A DNA stretch of 63,112 nucleotides from Novosphingobium rosa NBRC 15208 (GTDB taxonomy: Bacteria; Pseudomonadota; Alphaproteobacteria; Sphingomonadales; Sphingomonadaceae). The notes beneath the pieces are model-generated. The model did not search any database. It had not been told where the DNA came from and saw only the letters and a program-made list of their open reading frames with translations. The translations under genes and the position numbers were made by a program. Location of the stretch: the NCBI RefSeq assembly GCF_001598555.1, contig NZ_BCZE01000052.1:1-63112 (forward strand), given 5' to 3'. Each line of letters starts with the position of its first letter. Position 1 is the stretch's first letter. Shown in pieces: positions 1 to 7,541 of the stretch.

Positions 1-145
1 CCCGGTTTGCCGCGCCGCAGGCAGAAGTTTTAAAGCCTGCGGCGCCTTGAGTTGAGCAGGTGGCCAGTCTGGGCGACGCGATACGGCACCACCGCCCTGG
101 CGTCGGAAGACGTTATGGGAGCGCGAGGGGGTAACCCCCTCGCAT
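1..145. repeat. Composite palindromic repeat, copy 1 (cut by window edge)
   Basis: Right part of the interspersed element found throughout the window. The core hairpin arms GCGCCGCAGGC (13-23) and GCCTGCGGCGC (35-45) are followed by the type-A end, with the tract CGTCGGAAGACGTTATGGGA and the terminal hairpin GCGAGGGGG / CCCCCTCGC at 123-143. It ends 15 bp before the stop codon of the minus-strand gene at 160. The left half lies outside the window. Confidence 0.85.
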
Positions 146-159
146 TGTCTTTTGCCTGC

Positions 160-573
160 TTAATTCGCCCAAGGCTCCAAAACGCACCCGGCCCCCGGCT
201 TCAACGTCGCCGTCTGGCGCGACAGCACCAACACCCGCGCCGTCACGCTTTTGGCCGTTTCGTCGCTGGAGATGGTGACCATCCCCATGCCCGACTCGAA
301 ATCGTCGCGGCACTGGTTCAGCGGACGCCCCTCGATAAAGTGGCACGCGCAGGCCACCCGCGCCCCCACCGATGCCCCCGCCACCGCATTGCCGTGAACG
401 GAGGGCCAGAACCAAGCCAGCACCGCCAGACCGATCACCAGAAGCAGGCCGATGATTCGCCCCGTCCAGCCGCGCCACAGCTTCGTGACATCGGGGCGCC
501 ATTGGCTCAGGCGGCGCAGGATACGGGCGATCTGGGCCATCGGGGTGATATGTCTGGGCTTTATGGTTGCCAT
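160..573 (-). CDS. Small single-pass membrane protein, uncharacterised
   Basis: A 137-residue protein of unknown function. The N-terminal third is basic (many Arg/Lys), then one hydrophobic helix at about residues 37-55 (GLLLVIGLAVLAWFW), then a domain of about 75 residues containing three spaced Cys (ACACHF, NQC) and a fourth near the C-terminus (GAGC). This predicts a cytoplasmic basic tail and a periplasmic Cys-containing domain. I chose the ATG at 573; the open frame runs up to 606, and another ATG lies at 540. It is divergent from the serine hydrolase at 605, with only about 31 bp between the start codons, so the two are probably co-regulated. I recall similar small proteins beside beta-lactamase-family hydrolases in sphingomonads but cannot confirm this here. 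Confidence 0.6.
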   Translation of the reverse strand: MATIKPRHITPMAQIARILRRLSQWRPDVTKLWRGWTGRIIGLLLVIGLAVLAWFWPSVHGNAVAGASVGARVACACHFIEGRPLNQCRDDFESGMGMVTISSDETAKSVTARVLVLSRQTATLKPGAGCVLEPWAN

Positions 574-604
574 TGGCTCTGGCCTTGCGCATGGGGTGGG
601 GCCC

Positions 605-1738
605 ATGGTGATGCGCCCTCGATCTTGGATGTCCCTTATCGCGCCGCTGGCGCTGCTGCCAGCCCTGATGGCATGCCATTCACAGGGCCAGCCCCCCTTG
701 CCGCCCGAAGCGCTTGCGGCGGTGAACGATCACCCCGGCGCCCCGCGCGAGCCGCTGGCCCGCGCCGTGGACGCCTTGTTCACCGAGCGCGATCTGGGCG
801 AAACCCGCGCGTTGCTGGTGATGTACAAGGGCCGCATCGTGGCGGAGCGCTATGCCCCCGGCTATGGTCCGGACACCCGGCTGATCGGCTGGTCGATGTC
901 GAAAAGCGTGACGGGCGTGCTGGTCGGCCTGCTGGTGGCCGATGGGCGGCTGCGGCTGGATGAGGCGATTCCCGTGCCCGCATGGCAACGCCCCGGCGAC
1001 CCGCGCGGCGAGATCACCTTGCGCCAGCTGCTGCAGATGCGTTCCGGCCTGCGCCATCGCGAATCGGGCGATCCGGTGCGCGATACCGACACCGTCCGCA
1101 TGCTCTTCACCGATGGGCGCGACGATATGGCCGCCTATGCCGAGGCCCAGCCGCTGGAGCATGAGCCCGGCAGCACATGGGTCTATTCCACCGCGACGGC
1201 GATCATCCTCTCCGACATCGCCACCCGCGCCCTGACCGACAGCCGCGATCCGCGCATCCGCCGCGAGACCATGGCCGATTACCTCCACACCCGCCTGTTC
1301 GAGCCTTTGGGCATGCGCTCGGCGGTGGCCGAGTACGACGCGGCGGGCACGCTGGAGGGCGGCAGCATGATCCACGCCACCGCGCGCGACTGGGCCAAGT
1401 TCGGCGAGTTCCTGCGTCTGGGCGGCACCGTGCAGGGCGCCCGCATCGTGCCCAGCGACTGGGTGAGCTTCATGACCACGCCTTCGCCGCGCAATCCGGG
1501 CTATGGCGCGCAGATCTGGCTGAACCGCCCGCAGGTGGATGGGCATAGCGAGCTGCTTCCCGGCCGCGCGCCCAAGAGCATGTTCGCGGCGATCGGGCAT
1601 CTGGGGCAGTATATTCTCGTCTTGCCCGATCAGCAGCTGACGGTGGTGCGGCTGGGCAAATCCTCCACTCAGGAGCGGGTGCCCCTGATGTCCCGGTTGG
1701 GGGATATCGTGGCGCTTTATGTCGGGTCTGAGGGTTGA
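605..1738 (+). CDS. Serine hydrolase, class C beta-lactamase-like, lipoprotein
   Basis: A 377-residue member of the beta-lactamase/penicillin-binding-protein-like serine hydrolase family (class C fold; many members are esterases or peptidases, not true beta-lactamases). Visible features are a lipoprotein signal with lipobox L-M-A-C giving acylated Cys24, the SxxK motif SMSK at residues 97-100 (Ser97 nucleophile, Lys100 base), the second-motif Tyr194 in WVYST, and a C-terminal GHLGQ at the usual HxG position. The open frame extends upstream, but the ATG at 605 places the signal peptide at the N-terminus; a second ATG at 611 is equally possible. Substrate is not predictable. A complete composite repeat starts 20 bp after the stop. 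Confidence 0.8.
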   Translation: MVMRPRSWMSLIAPLALLPALMACHSQGQPPLPPEALAAVNDHPGAPREPLARAVDALFTERDLGETRALLVMYKGRIVAERYAPGYGPDTRLIGWSMSKSVTGVLVGLLVADGRLRLDEAIPVPAWQRPGDPRGEITLRQLLQMRSGLRHRESGDPVRDTDTVRMLFTDGRDDMAAYAEAQPLEHEPGSTWVYSTATAIILSDIATRALTDSRDPRIRRETMADYLHTRLFEPLGMRSAVAEYDAAGTLEGGSMIHATARDWAKFGEFLRLGGTVQGARIVPSDWVSFMTTPSPRNPGYGAQIWLNRPQVDGHSELLPGRAPKSMFAAIGHLGQYILVLPDQQLTVVRLGKSSTQERVPLMSRLGDIVALYVGSEG

Positions 1739-1757
1739 AGAAGGTCTGAAGGGTAGA

Positions 1758-1967
1758 ATGCGAGGGTCATAACCCTCGCGCTCCCTTTCATGTCTGCGTT
1801 GCGCTTCGGGTTCGGCGGCAGAGCAAGGTTGCTGCGCCGCAGGCATGAAGGTTAAAGCCTGCTGCGCTTTCGGTGGCGCAGGTGGAGAGCCTGAGCGCAA
1901 GGATCGGGTGCCGTTGCCGTTTCGTCGGAAGACGTTCTGGGAGCGCGAGGGGGTAACCCCCTCGCAT
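1758..1967. repeat. Composite palindromic repeat, copy 2 (complete)
   Basis: Complete element in B...A' orientation. The type-B hairpin GCGAGGGTCAT / AACCCTCGC (1760-1779) is followed by CGCTCCCTTTCATGTCTGCG and TTCGGGTTCGG. The core is degenerate (GCGCCGCAGGC / GCCTGCTGCGC). The element ends with the type-A' hairpin at 1945-1965. It fills the gap between two convergent genes (stops at 1738 and 1976). Confidence 0.85.
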
Positions 1968-1975
1968 TTCTGCCT

Positions 1976-2899
1976 TCAAATCCCCTTCAAAATATCCTCG
2001 GCCATCTCTCCCTCTTCATCCACATGCCCTTCCGGATCGGGATGAATCAGGATTTCCACATCGGGGAAATGCGCTTTCAGCTTGGCCTCGATCTCGTCCA
2101 TCACCTTATGGGCGTGAGTCACCGTCATCTGGCCATCCACCCACACATGGAACTGCACGAAATCCTGATTGCCGCTGGTGCGGGTGCGCAGATCATGGAC
2201 GCCGCGCAGCTCGGGATGCATGGCCAGCACCTCGACGAAGCGGGCCTTTTTGTCCTCGGGCCATTCGTGGTCCATCAGCTGCTCGATGGCTTCCTGACTG
2301 GCTTTCCATGCGCCCCAGCCCAGCCACAGGGCGATGCCGAGGCCGAACAGCGGATCGGCGCGGGTGAAACCGGCATATTGGTCCAGCGCCAGCGCGACGA
2401 TCACCGCGATGTTGAGGATCAGGTCCGACTGATAGTGCAGATGGTCGGTGGCAATCGCGATGGAGCGGGTTTGGGCCAGCACATGGCGCTGCCACGCCAG
2501 CAGGGCCAGCGTGCCGACAATCGCCACCGCCGAAACGAGGATGCCCTCTCCGGCCTCTCCGGTTCGCCCGCCCGCGATCAGCTGCTGCACCGAATGAATC
2601 GCCAGCACCACGGCGGACACGCCGATCAGCACCACCTGAAACAGGGCGGAAAGCGCCTCGGCCTTGCCATGGCCGAAGCGGTGGTTGTCGTCCGCCGGTT
2701 GCCCGGCCACCCAGACGCCGGCCAGCGTCGCCACCGAAGCCACCAGATCGAGCGCCGTATCGGCCAGACTGCCCAGCATCGCCGCGGAGCCGGTGCTCCA
2801 TGCGCCATAGCCCTTGATCGCCACCAGCACGCTGGCCATGGTGATCGAGGCCAGCGCGGCGCTGCGGTTCAGCGCTGCGGAATCATGCGTGCCGCTCAC
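1976..2899 (-). CDS. Cation diffusion facilitator, FieF-like metal exporter
   Basis: A 307-residue inner-membrane divalent-cation/proton antiporter of the CDF family. The two CDF metal-site motifs are present: Asp47-x3-Asp51 (LADTALD, TM2) and His155-x3-Asp159 (HYQSD, TM5), the D-D/H-D set of FieF/YiiP-type transporters. The C-terminal cytoplasmic domain (about 215-290) has the usual HAHKVMDEIE and HPDPEGHVDEEGE segments. Length matches FieF (about 300). The start is GTG at 2899, whose GTGA overlaps the TGA of pdxH by 4 bp, pointing to translational coupling. Likely substrates are Fe(II) or Zn(II); this cannot be decided from sequence. Confidence 0.87.
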   Translation of the reverse strand: MSGTHDSAALNRSAALASITMASVLVAIKGYGAWSTGSAAMLGSLADTALDLVASVATLAGVWVAGQPADDNHRFGHGKAEALSALFQVVLIGVSAVVLAIHSVQQLIAGGRTGEAGEGILVSAVAIVGTLALLAWQRHVLAQTRSIAIATDHLHYQSDLILNIAVIVALALDQYAGFTRADPLFGLGIALWLGWGAWKASQEAIEQLMDHEWPEDKKARFVEVLAMHPELRGVHDLRTRTSGNQDFVQFHVWVDGQMTVTHAHKVMDEIEAKLKAHFPDVEILIHPDPEGHVDEEGEMAEDILKGI

Positions 2900-3522
2900 G
2901 GATAGAGCAGCGTGCTGGTCCAGCCGGTTCCCACACGGGTGAAGCGGCGGCGTTCGTGGAGGCGGAAGGCGCGGTCCATCCAGAATTCGATCGCGGTGGG
3001 GGCCAGGCAGAAGCCGGTCCAGTGGGGCGGGCGGGGCACGGGGCCGATCAGATGGCGCGCGGTCACCTTGGCGATGTCGGCAAGGAAGGTGGCGCGCGAG
3101 GGCAGCGGCGCGGACTGGTCGCTGGCCAGCGCGCCCAGCTGCGAATCGCGGCTGCGGCTGGCGAAATAGGCGTCGGCCATGGCGTCTGGCACCTGGGTGA
3201 TGGTGCCCTCGATGCGGATCTGGCGGCGCAGGCTCTTCCAGTGGAACAGCATCGCGGCCTTGGGGTTGGCCAGCAGCTCGCCGCCCTTGCGGCTGTGGGT
3301 GTTGGTGTAGAAGACGAAGCCGCCATCCGGCCCCAGCAGGTCCGGCCCGTGATCCTTCAGCAGCACCATGCGCACAGAGGGAAAGCCATCGGGCGTGGCG
3401 GTGGCCAGCGCCACGGCTTCGGGATCGGCGGGTTCGCGCTCCGCGGCCAGGGCGAACCACTGGTCGAACAGGGCGAAGGGGTTGTCCTGCGCGATTTCCT
3501 CGTGCTGCTGGCTGGCGTCCAC
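2896..3522 (-). CDS. pdxH: Pyridoxamine 5'-phosphate oxidase
   Basis: A 208-residue FMN-dependent oxidase making pyridoxal 5'-phosphate from pyridoxamine or pyridoxine phosphate. Family signatures are clear: PSVRMVLLKDHGPDGGFVFYTN-type N-terminal strands, SRKGGELLANPKAAMLFHWKSLRRQIRIEG in the FMN-binding split barrel, and the C-terminal substrate-binding tail with RLHERRRF. I chose the GTG at 3522 because AGGAAG lies 8-9 bases upstream and the resulting length fits the family; the frame stays open to an ATG at 3597 with low-complexity residues. The gene overlaps the downstream metal exporter by 4 bp and is divergent from the J-domain gene at 3690. Confidence 0.9.
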   Translation of the reverse strand: MDASQQHEEIAQDNPFALFDQWFALAAEREPADPEAVALATATPDGFPSVRMVLLKDHGPDLLGPDGGFVFYTNTHSRKGGELLANPKAAMLFHWKSLRRQIRIEGTITQVPDAMADAYFASRSRDSQLGALASDQSAPLPSRATFLADIAKVTARHLIGPVPRPPHWTGFCLAPTAIEFWMDRAFRLHERRRFTRVGTGWTSTLLYP

Positions 3523-3689
3523 GCTGTGTCTTCCTGTTGCGGCGGAGCCCCCGGCGCCCACCTGTAGGGCGGGTTCCCCGCCCTTGAAGCCTCGCATTAA
3601 ACGGGTGGCCCCGGCATGAAAAGGCAGAAAGGCCCATTCCTGAACGCACTATCTTGCAGCTTGGCGCTCACGCTCCTAGCTAGGGCTTT

Positions 3690-4646
3690 ATGGCAAAAGA
3701 CCCTTACGCAACGCTGGGCGTGGCCCGCAACGCCAGCGAGAAGGACATCAAGTCCGCCTATCGCAAGCTGGCCAAAGAGCTGCACCCGGACACCAACAAG
3801 GACAATCCGCGCGCCGCGGAGCGGTTCAGTGACGTCACCTCCGCCTATGATCTGCTGTCCGACAAGGACAAGCGCGCCCGTTTCGACCGGGGCGAGATCG
3901 ATGGCGACGGCAATCCGGCCTATGGCGGCTTCGGCGGCGGCGGTGGCGGCGGCCATGGCGGTTTCCGCCCCGAGGACTTTGGCGGCTTCGGTGGTTTCGG
4001 CGCCGGGGCCGAAGGCGTCGATCTGGGCAGCATGTTCGATGGGCTGTTCGGCGGGCGCGGTGGTTTCGGTGGTGGCGGGGCCGGTTTCGGCGGGGCGCAG
4101 CAGCGTCAGGCGCCGCGCGGCGGGAATATGGCCTATCGTCTGGCCGTTTCGCTGCCCGATGCCGCGCTGGGCACCAGCCAGCGGCTGACGCTGTCGGACG
4201 GCAAGCCCATCGATGTGAAGCTGCCCAAGGGCGTGGAAGAAGGGATGCAGATCCGCCTTGCGGGCAAGGGCCAGCAGGGCCCGGGCGGCTATGGCGACGC
4301 CATCATCACCGTCACCATCCAGCCCCACCCCTGGTTCAAGCGCGATGGCGATAATGTGCTGCTCGACCTGCCTGTGTCGCTGGCCGAGGCCATCGCGGGC
4401 GCCAAGGTGAAGGTGCCCACGGTGGAGGGCGCGGTGGTGCTGACGGTGGCGCCCGGTTCTTCCTCGGGCCGCGTGCTGCGCCTGAAGGGCAAGGGCTTCA
4501 CCCGCAAGGATGGCACGCGTGGCGATCAGCTGGTGCGACTGGACATCGCCCTGCCCGCCGCCGACAGCCCGGCGGCGCAGGATCTGGCCGCAAGGCTGGA
4601 AGGCTGGGCCGACCCGCAGGAACCGCGAGCCCGCTTCGGGCTTTAA
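3690..4646 (+). CDS. DnaJ/CbpA-type J-domain co-chaperone
   Basis: A 318-residue class II Hsp40. The N-terminal J domain (1-70) has the HPD tripeptide at residues 32-34 needed to stimulate Hsp70 ATPase. It is followed by a long Gly/Phe-rich linker (about 75-155, repeated GGFGG) and two DnaJ C-terminal substrate-binding domains (about 155-300; VKLPKGVEEGMQIRLAGKG and GSSSGRVLRLKGKG). There is no Cys-rich zinc finger, so it resembles CbpA rather than canonical DnaJ. It starts a co-directional run with yihY (7 bp gap) and fabI. A weak promoter-like TTGCAG-N17-TAGCTA lies at about 3654-3683. Confidence 0.9.
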   Translation: MAKDPYATLGVARNASEKDIKSAYRKLAKELHPDTNKDNPRAAERFSDVTSAYDLLSDKDKRARFDRGEIDGDGNPAYGGFGGGGGGGHGGFRPEDFGGFGGFGAGAEGVDLGSMFDGLFGGRGGFGGGGAGFGGAQQRQAPRGGNMAYRLAVSLPDAALGTSQRLTLSDGKPIDVKLPKGVEEGMQIRLAGKGQQGPGGYGDAIITVTIQPHPWFKRDGDNVLLDLPVSLAEAIAGAKVKVPTVEGAVVLTVAPGSSSGRVLRLKGKGFTRKDGTRGDQLVRLDIALPAADSPAAQDLAARLEGWADPQEPRARFGL

Positions 4647-4653
4647 AACCGGT

Positions 4654-5649
4654 ATGACCCCGCGCAACGACACCTCCGATACCGGCAGCGATGTTCGTGG
4701 TGGGGGCGGTAACGGGGCCAGTAACGGGGGGCGCTCGCTGTCGGATCACCTGCAATCGGTGGAGCGTCGCGTCGGCCCCACCGGCATGGAGGTGATCCGC
4801 CGCGTGGTGACCGGCGTGTGGAATGACGGCTTCATCCATGCCGGCAATCTTGCCTATATGACGATGCTGACGCTGTTCCCCTTCTTCATCGTCATGTCCG
4901 CCGTCTTCTCGATGATCGGCGAGCAGCGGGAACGGGCCGCCTCCGTCCATGCCTTCATGACCGCTCTGCCCCATGTGGTGCGTCAGGCGCTGGAGCCGGT
5001 GGCCAGCGGCGTGATCGAGGCGCGCAAGGGCTGGCTGCTGTGGGCGGGCGGTCTGGTGGCGCTGTGGACCGTCTCCAGCCTGATCGAGACCATCCGCGAT
5101 ATTCTGCGCCGCGCCTATGGCATGCAGGCCACGCAGCCCTTCTGGCGCTATCGCCTGTTGGGTGGAGGGCTGGTGATGCTGGCGGTGGTGCTGCTGCTGG
5201 TCTCGCTCTATCTGCAGGTGGCGATGGATGCCAGCGCCTCCATCGTGACCGAGCGGCTTACCCCGCTGGCGCAGCATGGGCTCCGGCTGGTGCAGATGCC
5301 GATTGCCCGTCTGCTGCCCGCCGTCATCCTCTTCGGCGCGATGTATCTGCTGTTCTACATGCTGGCGCCCGGCCATTACCGCCGCAGCACCTATCCCAAA
5401 TGGCCCGGCGCCGCGCTGGTCACCCTGTGGTGGGGCGTGGTCAGCACCGTGCTGCCCGTGCTGCTGCGAGTGTTGCTTAAATACGACCTTACCTACGGCA
5501 GCCTTGCCGGCGTGATGATCTCGCTTTTCTTTTTCTGGCTCGTCGGCTTAGGGATCGTTACAGGAGCCGAGTTGAACGCGGCGCTGGCCTTGCCGGCAGA
5601 GCGCGACATGATCGGACAGTCAGACGACCGCGCCCGGCGCGGCCAATAG
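4654..5649 (+). CDS. YihY/BrkB-family inner membrane protein
   Basis: A 331-residue polytopic membrane protein of the YihY (formerly RNase BN/BrkB) family, whose molecular function is unsettled. After a polar Gly/Asn-rich N-terminus of about 45 residues there are six hydrophobic segments. Family motifs are LAYMTMLTLFPFFIV, the central WTVSSLIETIRDILRRAYG and the C-terminal SLAGVMISLFFFWLVGLGIVTGAELNAAL. I chose the ATG at 4654, just after the J-domain stop; the frame is open upstream but overlaps the previous gene. fabI follows, with its start codon 19 bp after the stop, so the three genes are probably one transcript. Confidence 0.88.
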   Translation: MTPRNDTSDTGSDVRGGGGNGASNGGRSLSDHLQSVERRVGPTGMEVIRRVVTGVWNDGFIHAGNLAYMTMLTLFPFFIVMSAVFSMIGEQRERAASVHAFMTALPHVVRQALEPVASGVIEARKGWLLWAGGLVALWTVSSLIETIRDILRRAYGMQATQPFWRYRLLGGGLVMLAVVLLLVSLYLQVAMDASASIVTERLTPLAQHGLRLVQMPIARLLPAVILFGAMYLLFYMLAPGHYRRSTYPKWPGAALVTLWWGVVSTVLPVLLRVLLKYDLTYGSLAGVMISLFFFWLVGLGIVTGAELNAALALPAERDMIGQSDDRARRGQ

Positions 5650-5668
5650 AATGCAGGGAAGATTAAGA

Positions 5669-6472
5669 ATGAGCGGATTGATGCAGGGCAAGCGCGGCCT
5701 GATCATGGGGCTGGCCAATGACAAGTCGCTGGCATGGGGCATCGCCAAGAAGCTGCACGAACAAGGGGCCGATCTGGCCTTCTCCTACCAGGGCGATGCC
5801 CTGGCCAAGCGCGTGCGCCCGCTGGCCGAACAGCTGGGCAGCGATTTCCTGATCGATTGCGACGTGGCCGACATGGACGCGCTGGACACGGCCTTCGACG
5901 AGCTGAAGGCCCGCTGGGAGACGATCGATTTCGTCGTCCACGCCATCGGCTTCTCGGACAAGACCCAGCTGCGCGGGCGTTACTATGACACCACGCTCGA
6001 CAACTTCCTGATGACGATGAACATCTCGGCCTACTCGCTGGTCGCCGTGACCAAGCGCGCGCGTGAGATGATGCCCAATGGCGGCTCGATCCTGACGCTG
6101 ACCTATTACGGCGCCGAGAAGGTCGTGCCCCACTACAATGTGATGGGCGTGGCCAAGGCCGCTCTGGAAACCAGCGTGAAGTATCTGGCCAATGATTGCG
6201 GGCCGGAGAACATCCGCGTCAACGCGATTTCCGCCGGGCCGATCCAGACGCTGGCCGCGCGCGGCATCGGCGATTTCTCCTACATCATGAAGTGGAATGA
6301 GCTGAACTCGCCGCTGCGTCGCAATGTGACGATCGAGGATGTGGGTGGATCGGCGCTGTATTTCCTGTCGGATCTGGCCTCGGGCGTGACCGGCGAGATC
6401 CATCATGTCGACGCCGGATACAATCTGGTGGGCATGAAGCAGGAAGATGCTCCGGATATTTCGCTGATTTAA
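5669..6472 (+). CDS. fabI: Enoyl-ACP reductase (NADH)
   Basis: A 267-residue cytosolic SDR enzyme catalysing the last step of each fatty-acid elongation cycle, trans-2-enoyl-ACP to acyl-ACP. The atypical FabI active site is intact: Tyr146, Tyr156 and Lys163 (YNVMGVAK), the same numbering as E. coli FabI, which is the triclosan target. The N-terminal cofactor loop is GLANDKSLAWGIAK. The start at 5669 (MSGLMQGKRG) is preceded by GGGAAG, better placed than the in-frame ATG at 5651. A type-A half repeat begins 16 bp after the stop and may act as transcript end. Confidence 0.96.
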   Translation: MSGLMQGKRGLIMGLANDKSLAWGIAKKLHEQGADLAFSYQGDALAKRVRPLAEQLGSDFLIDCDVADMDALDTAFDELKARWETIDFVVHAIGFSDKTQLRGRYYDTTLDNFLMTMNISAYSLVAVTKRAREMMPNGGSILTLTYYGAEKVVPHYNVMGVAKAALETSVKYLANDCGPENIRVNAISAGPIQTLAARGIGDFSYIMKWNELNSPLRRNVTIEDVGGSALYFLSDLASGVTGEIHHVDAGYNLVGMKQEDAPDISLI

Positions 6473-6487
6473 AGCGTTTAAGGGAAG

Positions 6488-6545
6488 GTGCGAGGGGGTT
6501 ACCCCCTCGCGCTCCCATGACGTCTCCCGACGAAAAGGCAGCGGT
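6488..6545. repeat. Composite repeat, copy 3 (type-A half)
   Basis: Half element: the hairpin GCGAGGGGG / CCCCCTCGC at 6490-6510 followed by GCTCCCATGACGTCTCCCGA and GGCAGCGG. The core and type-B end are missing; the sequence then runs into the promoter region of the small DNA-binding protein at 6627. It begins 16 bp after the fabI stop. Confidence 0.8.
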
Positions 6546-6626
6546 TCCCCATTGTTGCACCACGGCTCTTCGGCAGCAACATTATGTCGCTTTCCGTCGC
6601 TATGGTTCCTGCTACAATTTAACGCG

Positions 6627-6917
6627 ATGACCACGCCCTATCATCCGCCGGTGAAGCGCTCGGTCGAGATTGCCGGGCACAAGACCTCGATCAGCCTCGA
6701 GCCCCTGTTCTGGGAATGGCTGCGCCGCGAAGCCCATGATCTGGGCCTGCCCCTCAACGCTCTGGTCGCCCGCATCGATGCCGAACGCATCGCCGCGCCC
6801 CGACCCCCCGGCCTCGCCGGAGCCGTGCGCCTGTGGCTGGCGCAACGCGCCGTTGCGAAGATGAGCGATAGCGCCGTGCCTGATTTCAACCCCGTTCAGT
6901 TGATCGACGGCACATAG
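6627..6917 (+). CDS. Ribbon-helix-helix domain protein
   Basis: A 96-residue protein matching the RHH_4-type ribbon-helix-helix family. The N-terminal 55 residues form the expected beta-helix-helix unit (KRSVEIAGHKTSISLEPLFW then LRREAHDLGLPLNALVARID), followed by a second helical segment rich in Ala/Arg. Such proteins bind DNA as dimers and are usually small repressors; the target is unknown. The ATG at 6627 starts exactly at the domain boundary; the frame is open upstream but has no domain content. No toxin-like partner is adjacent. Confidence 0.75.
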   Translation: MTTPYHPPVKRSVEIAGHKTSISLEPLFWEWLRREAHDLGLPLNALVARIDAERIAAPRPPGLAGAVRLWLAQRAVAKMSDSAVPDFNPVQLIDGT

Positions 6918-6983
6918 CGCCTCATCAGGCGTTGCCTCACAAAGCATTCGCCCCGCACGATATTTTTGAGGAGGAGAAACCCC

Positions 6984-7274
6984 ATGAAGTCTCTGGTTCC
7001 CGCCCTTGCCGCCGCCGTGCTGATCCTGCCCGTCCTTGCCACGGACGCCGATGCGCGCCCAGCGCACCGCCAGCGCGTCTACAAGGTCTGCCGCCATTCG
7101 AGCGGCACCACCGGTCTGGTCGCGGGCGGCGTGGCTGGCGCCGTGGTGGGCGGCAAGGTGATCGGCGGTGGTGTGGCCGGGCCGCTGGTTGGCGCGGCAG
7201 CGGGCGCTCTGGGTGGCCGCGCCATCGACCGTTCGATGACGGCCAAGAAGCGTTGCCGTTATTATCGTCGATAA
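6984..7274 (+). CDS. Small exported glycine-zipper protein
   Basis: A 96-residue protein with a Sec signal peptide (Lys3 then a hydrophobic core, likely cleavage after ADA near residue 24). A glycine-zipper segment follows (about 45-80: GLVAGGVAGAVVGGKVIGGG then AAAGALGGRAID), of the kind that inserts in or spans the outer membrane, and the C-terminal tail is basic (KKRCRYYRR). The two Cys could form a disulfide. A strong ribosome binding site GAGGAGGAG lies 8 bp before the ATG. Function is unknown; related zipper proteins include SlyB/OsmB-type lipoproteins, but no lipobox is visible here. Confidence 0.75.
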   Translation: MKSLVPALAAAVLILPVLATDADARPAHRQRVYKVCRHSSGTTGLVAGGVAGAVVGGKVIGGGVAGPLVGAAAGALGGRAIDRSMTAKKRCRYYRR

Positions 7275-7293
7275 CGGTTTGAGGATTATTAAG

Positions 7294-7526
7294 GTGCGAG
7301 GGGGTTACCCCCTCGCGCTCCCATAACGTCTTCCGACGAGAGGGCAGCGGCATACGATTGGCGCGCCCAGCCTCTCCACCTGCGTAACGAAAAGGCGCCG
7401 CAGGCATGAAGCCCCCGGCGCCTTTATCTCGTTTGAAAGCCTGCGGCGCAGCGACCTCAGCGCTTCGGCCGAACCCTTGGCGCAACGCAGACATGAAAGG
7501 GAGCGCGAGGGTTATGACCCTCGCAC
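7294..7526. repeat. Composite palindromic repeat, copy 4 (complete)
   Basis: The clearest complete element, A...B'. Type-A hairpin 7296-7316, then ATAACGTCTTCCGACGAGAG, CCTCTCCACCTGCG, core arms GCGCCGCAGGC / GCCTGCGGCGC, TTCGGCCGAACCC, CGCAACGCAGACATGAAAGG and the type-B' hairpin 7505-7524 (GCGAGGGTT / GACCCTCGC). It lies between convergent stops at 7274 and 7542. Confidence 0.9.
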
Positions 7527-7541
7527 TGATCCTTTTATCCC

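Noticed and set aside
605..1738. True AmpC-type beta-lactamase resistance gene
   Set aside because: It has the SxxK motif but no YxN (YST instead) and is a lipoprotein; family members with these features are mostly esterases or peptidases, so a resistance claim is not supported.
1976..3649. A single 557-codon frame that could suggest a fusion of pdxH region and CDF exporter
   Set aside because: Residues upstream of the GTG at 2899 are an out-of-frame reading of pdxH (Arg/Pro/Gly-rich). The true arrangement is two genes overlapping by 4 bp.
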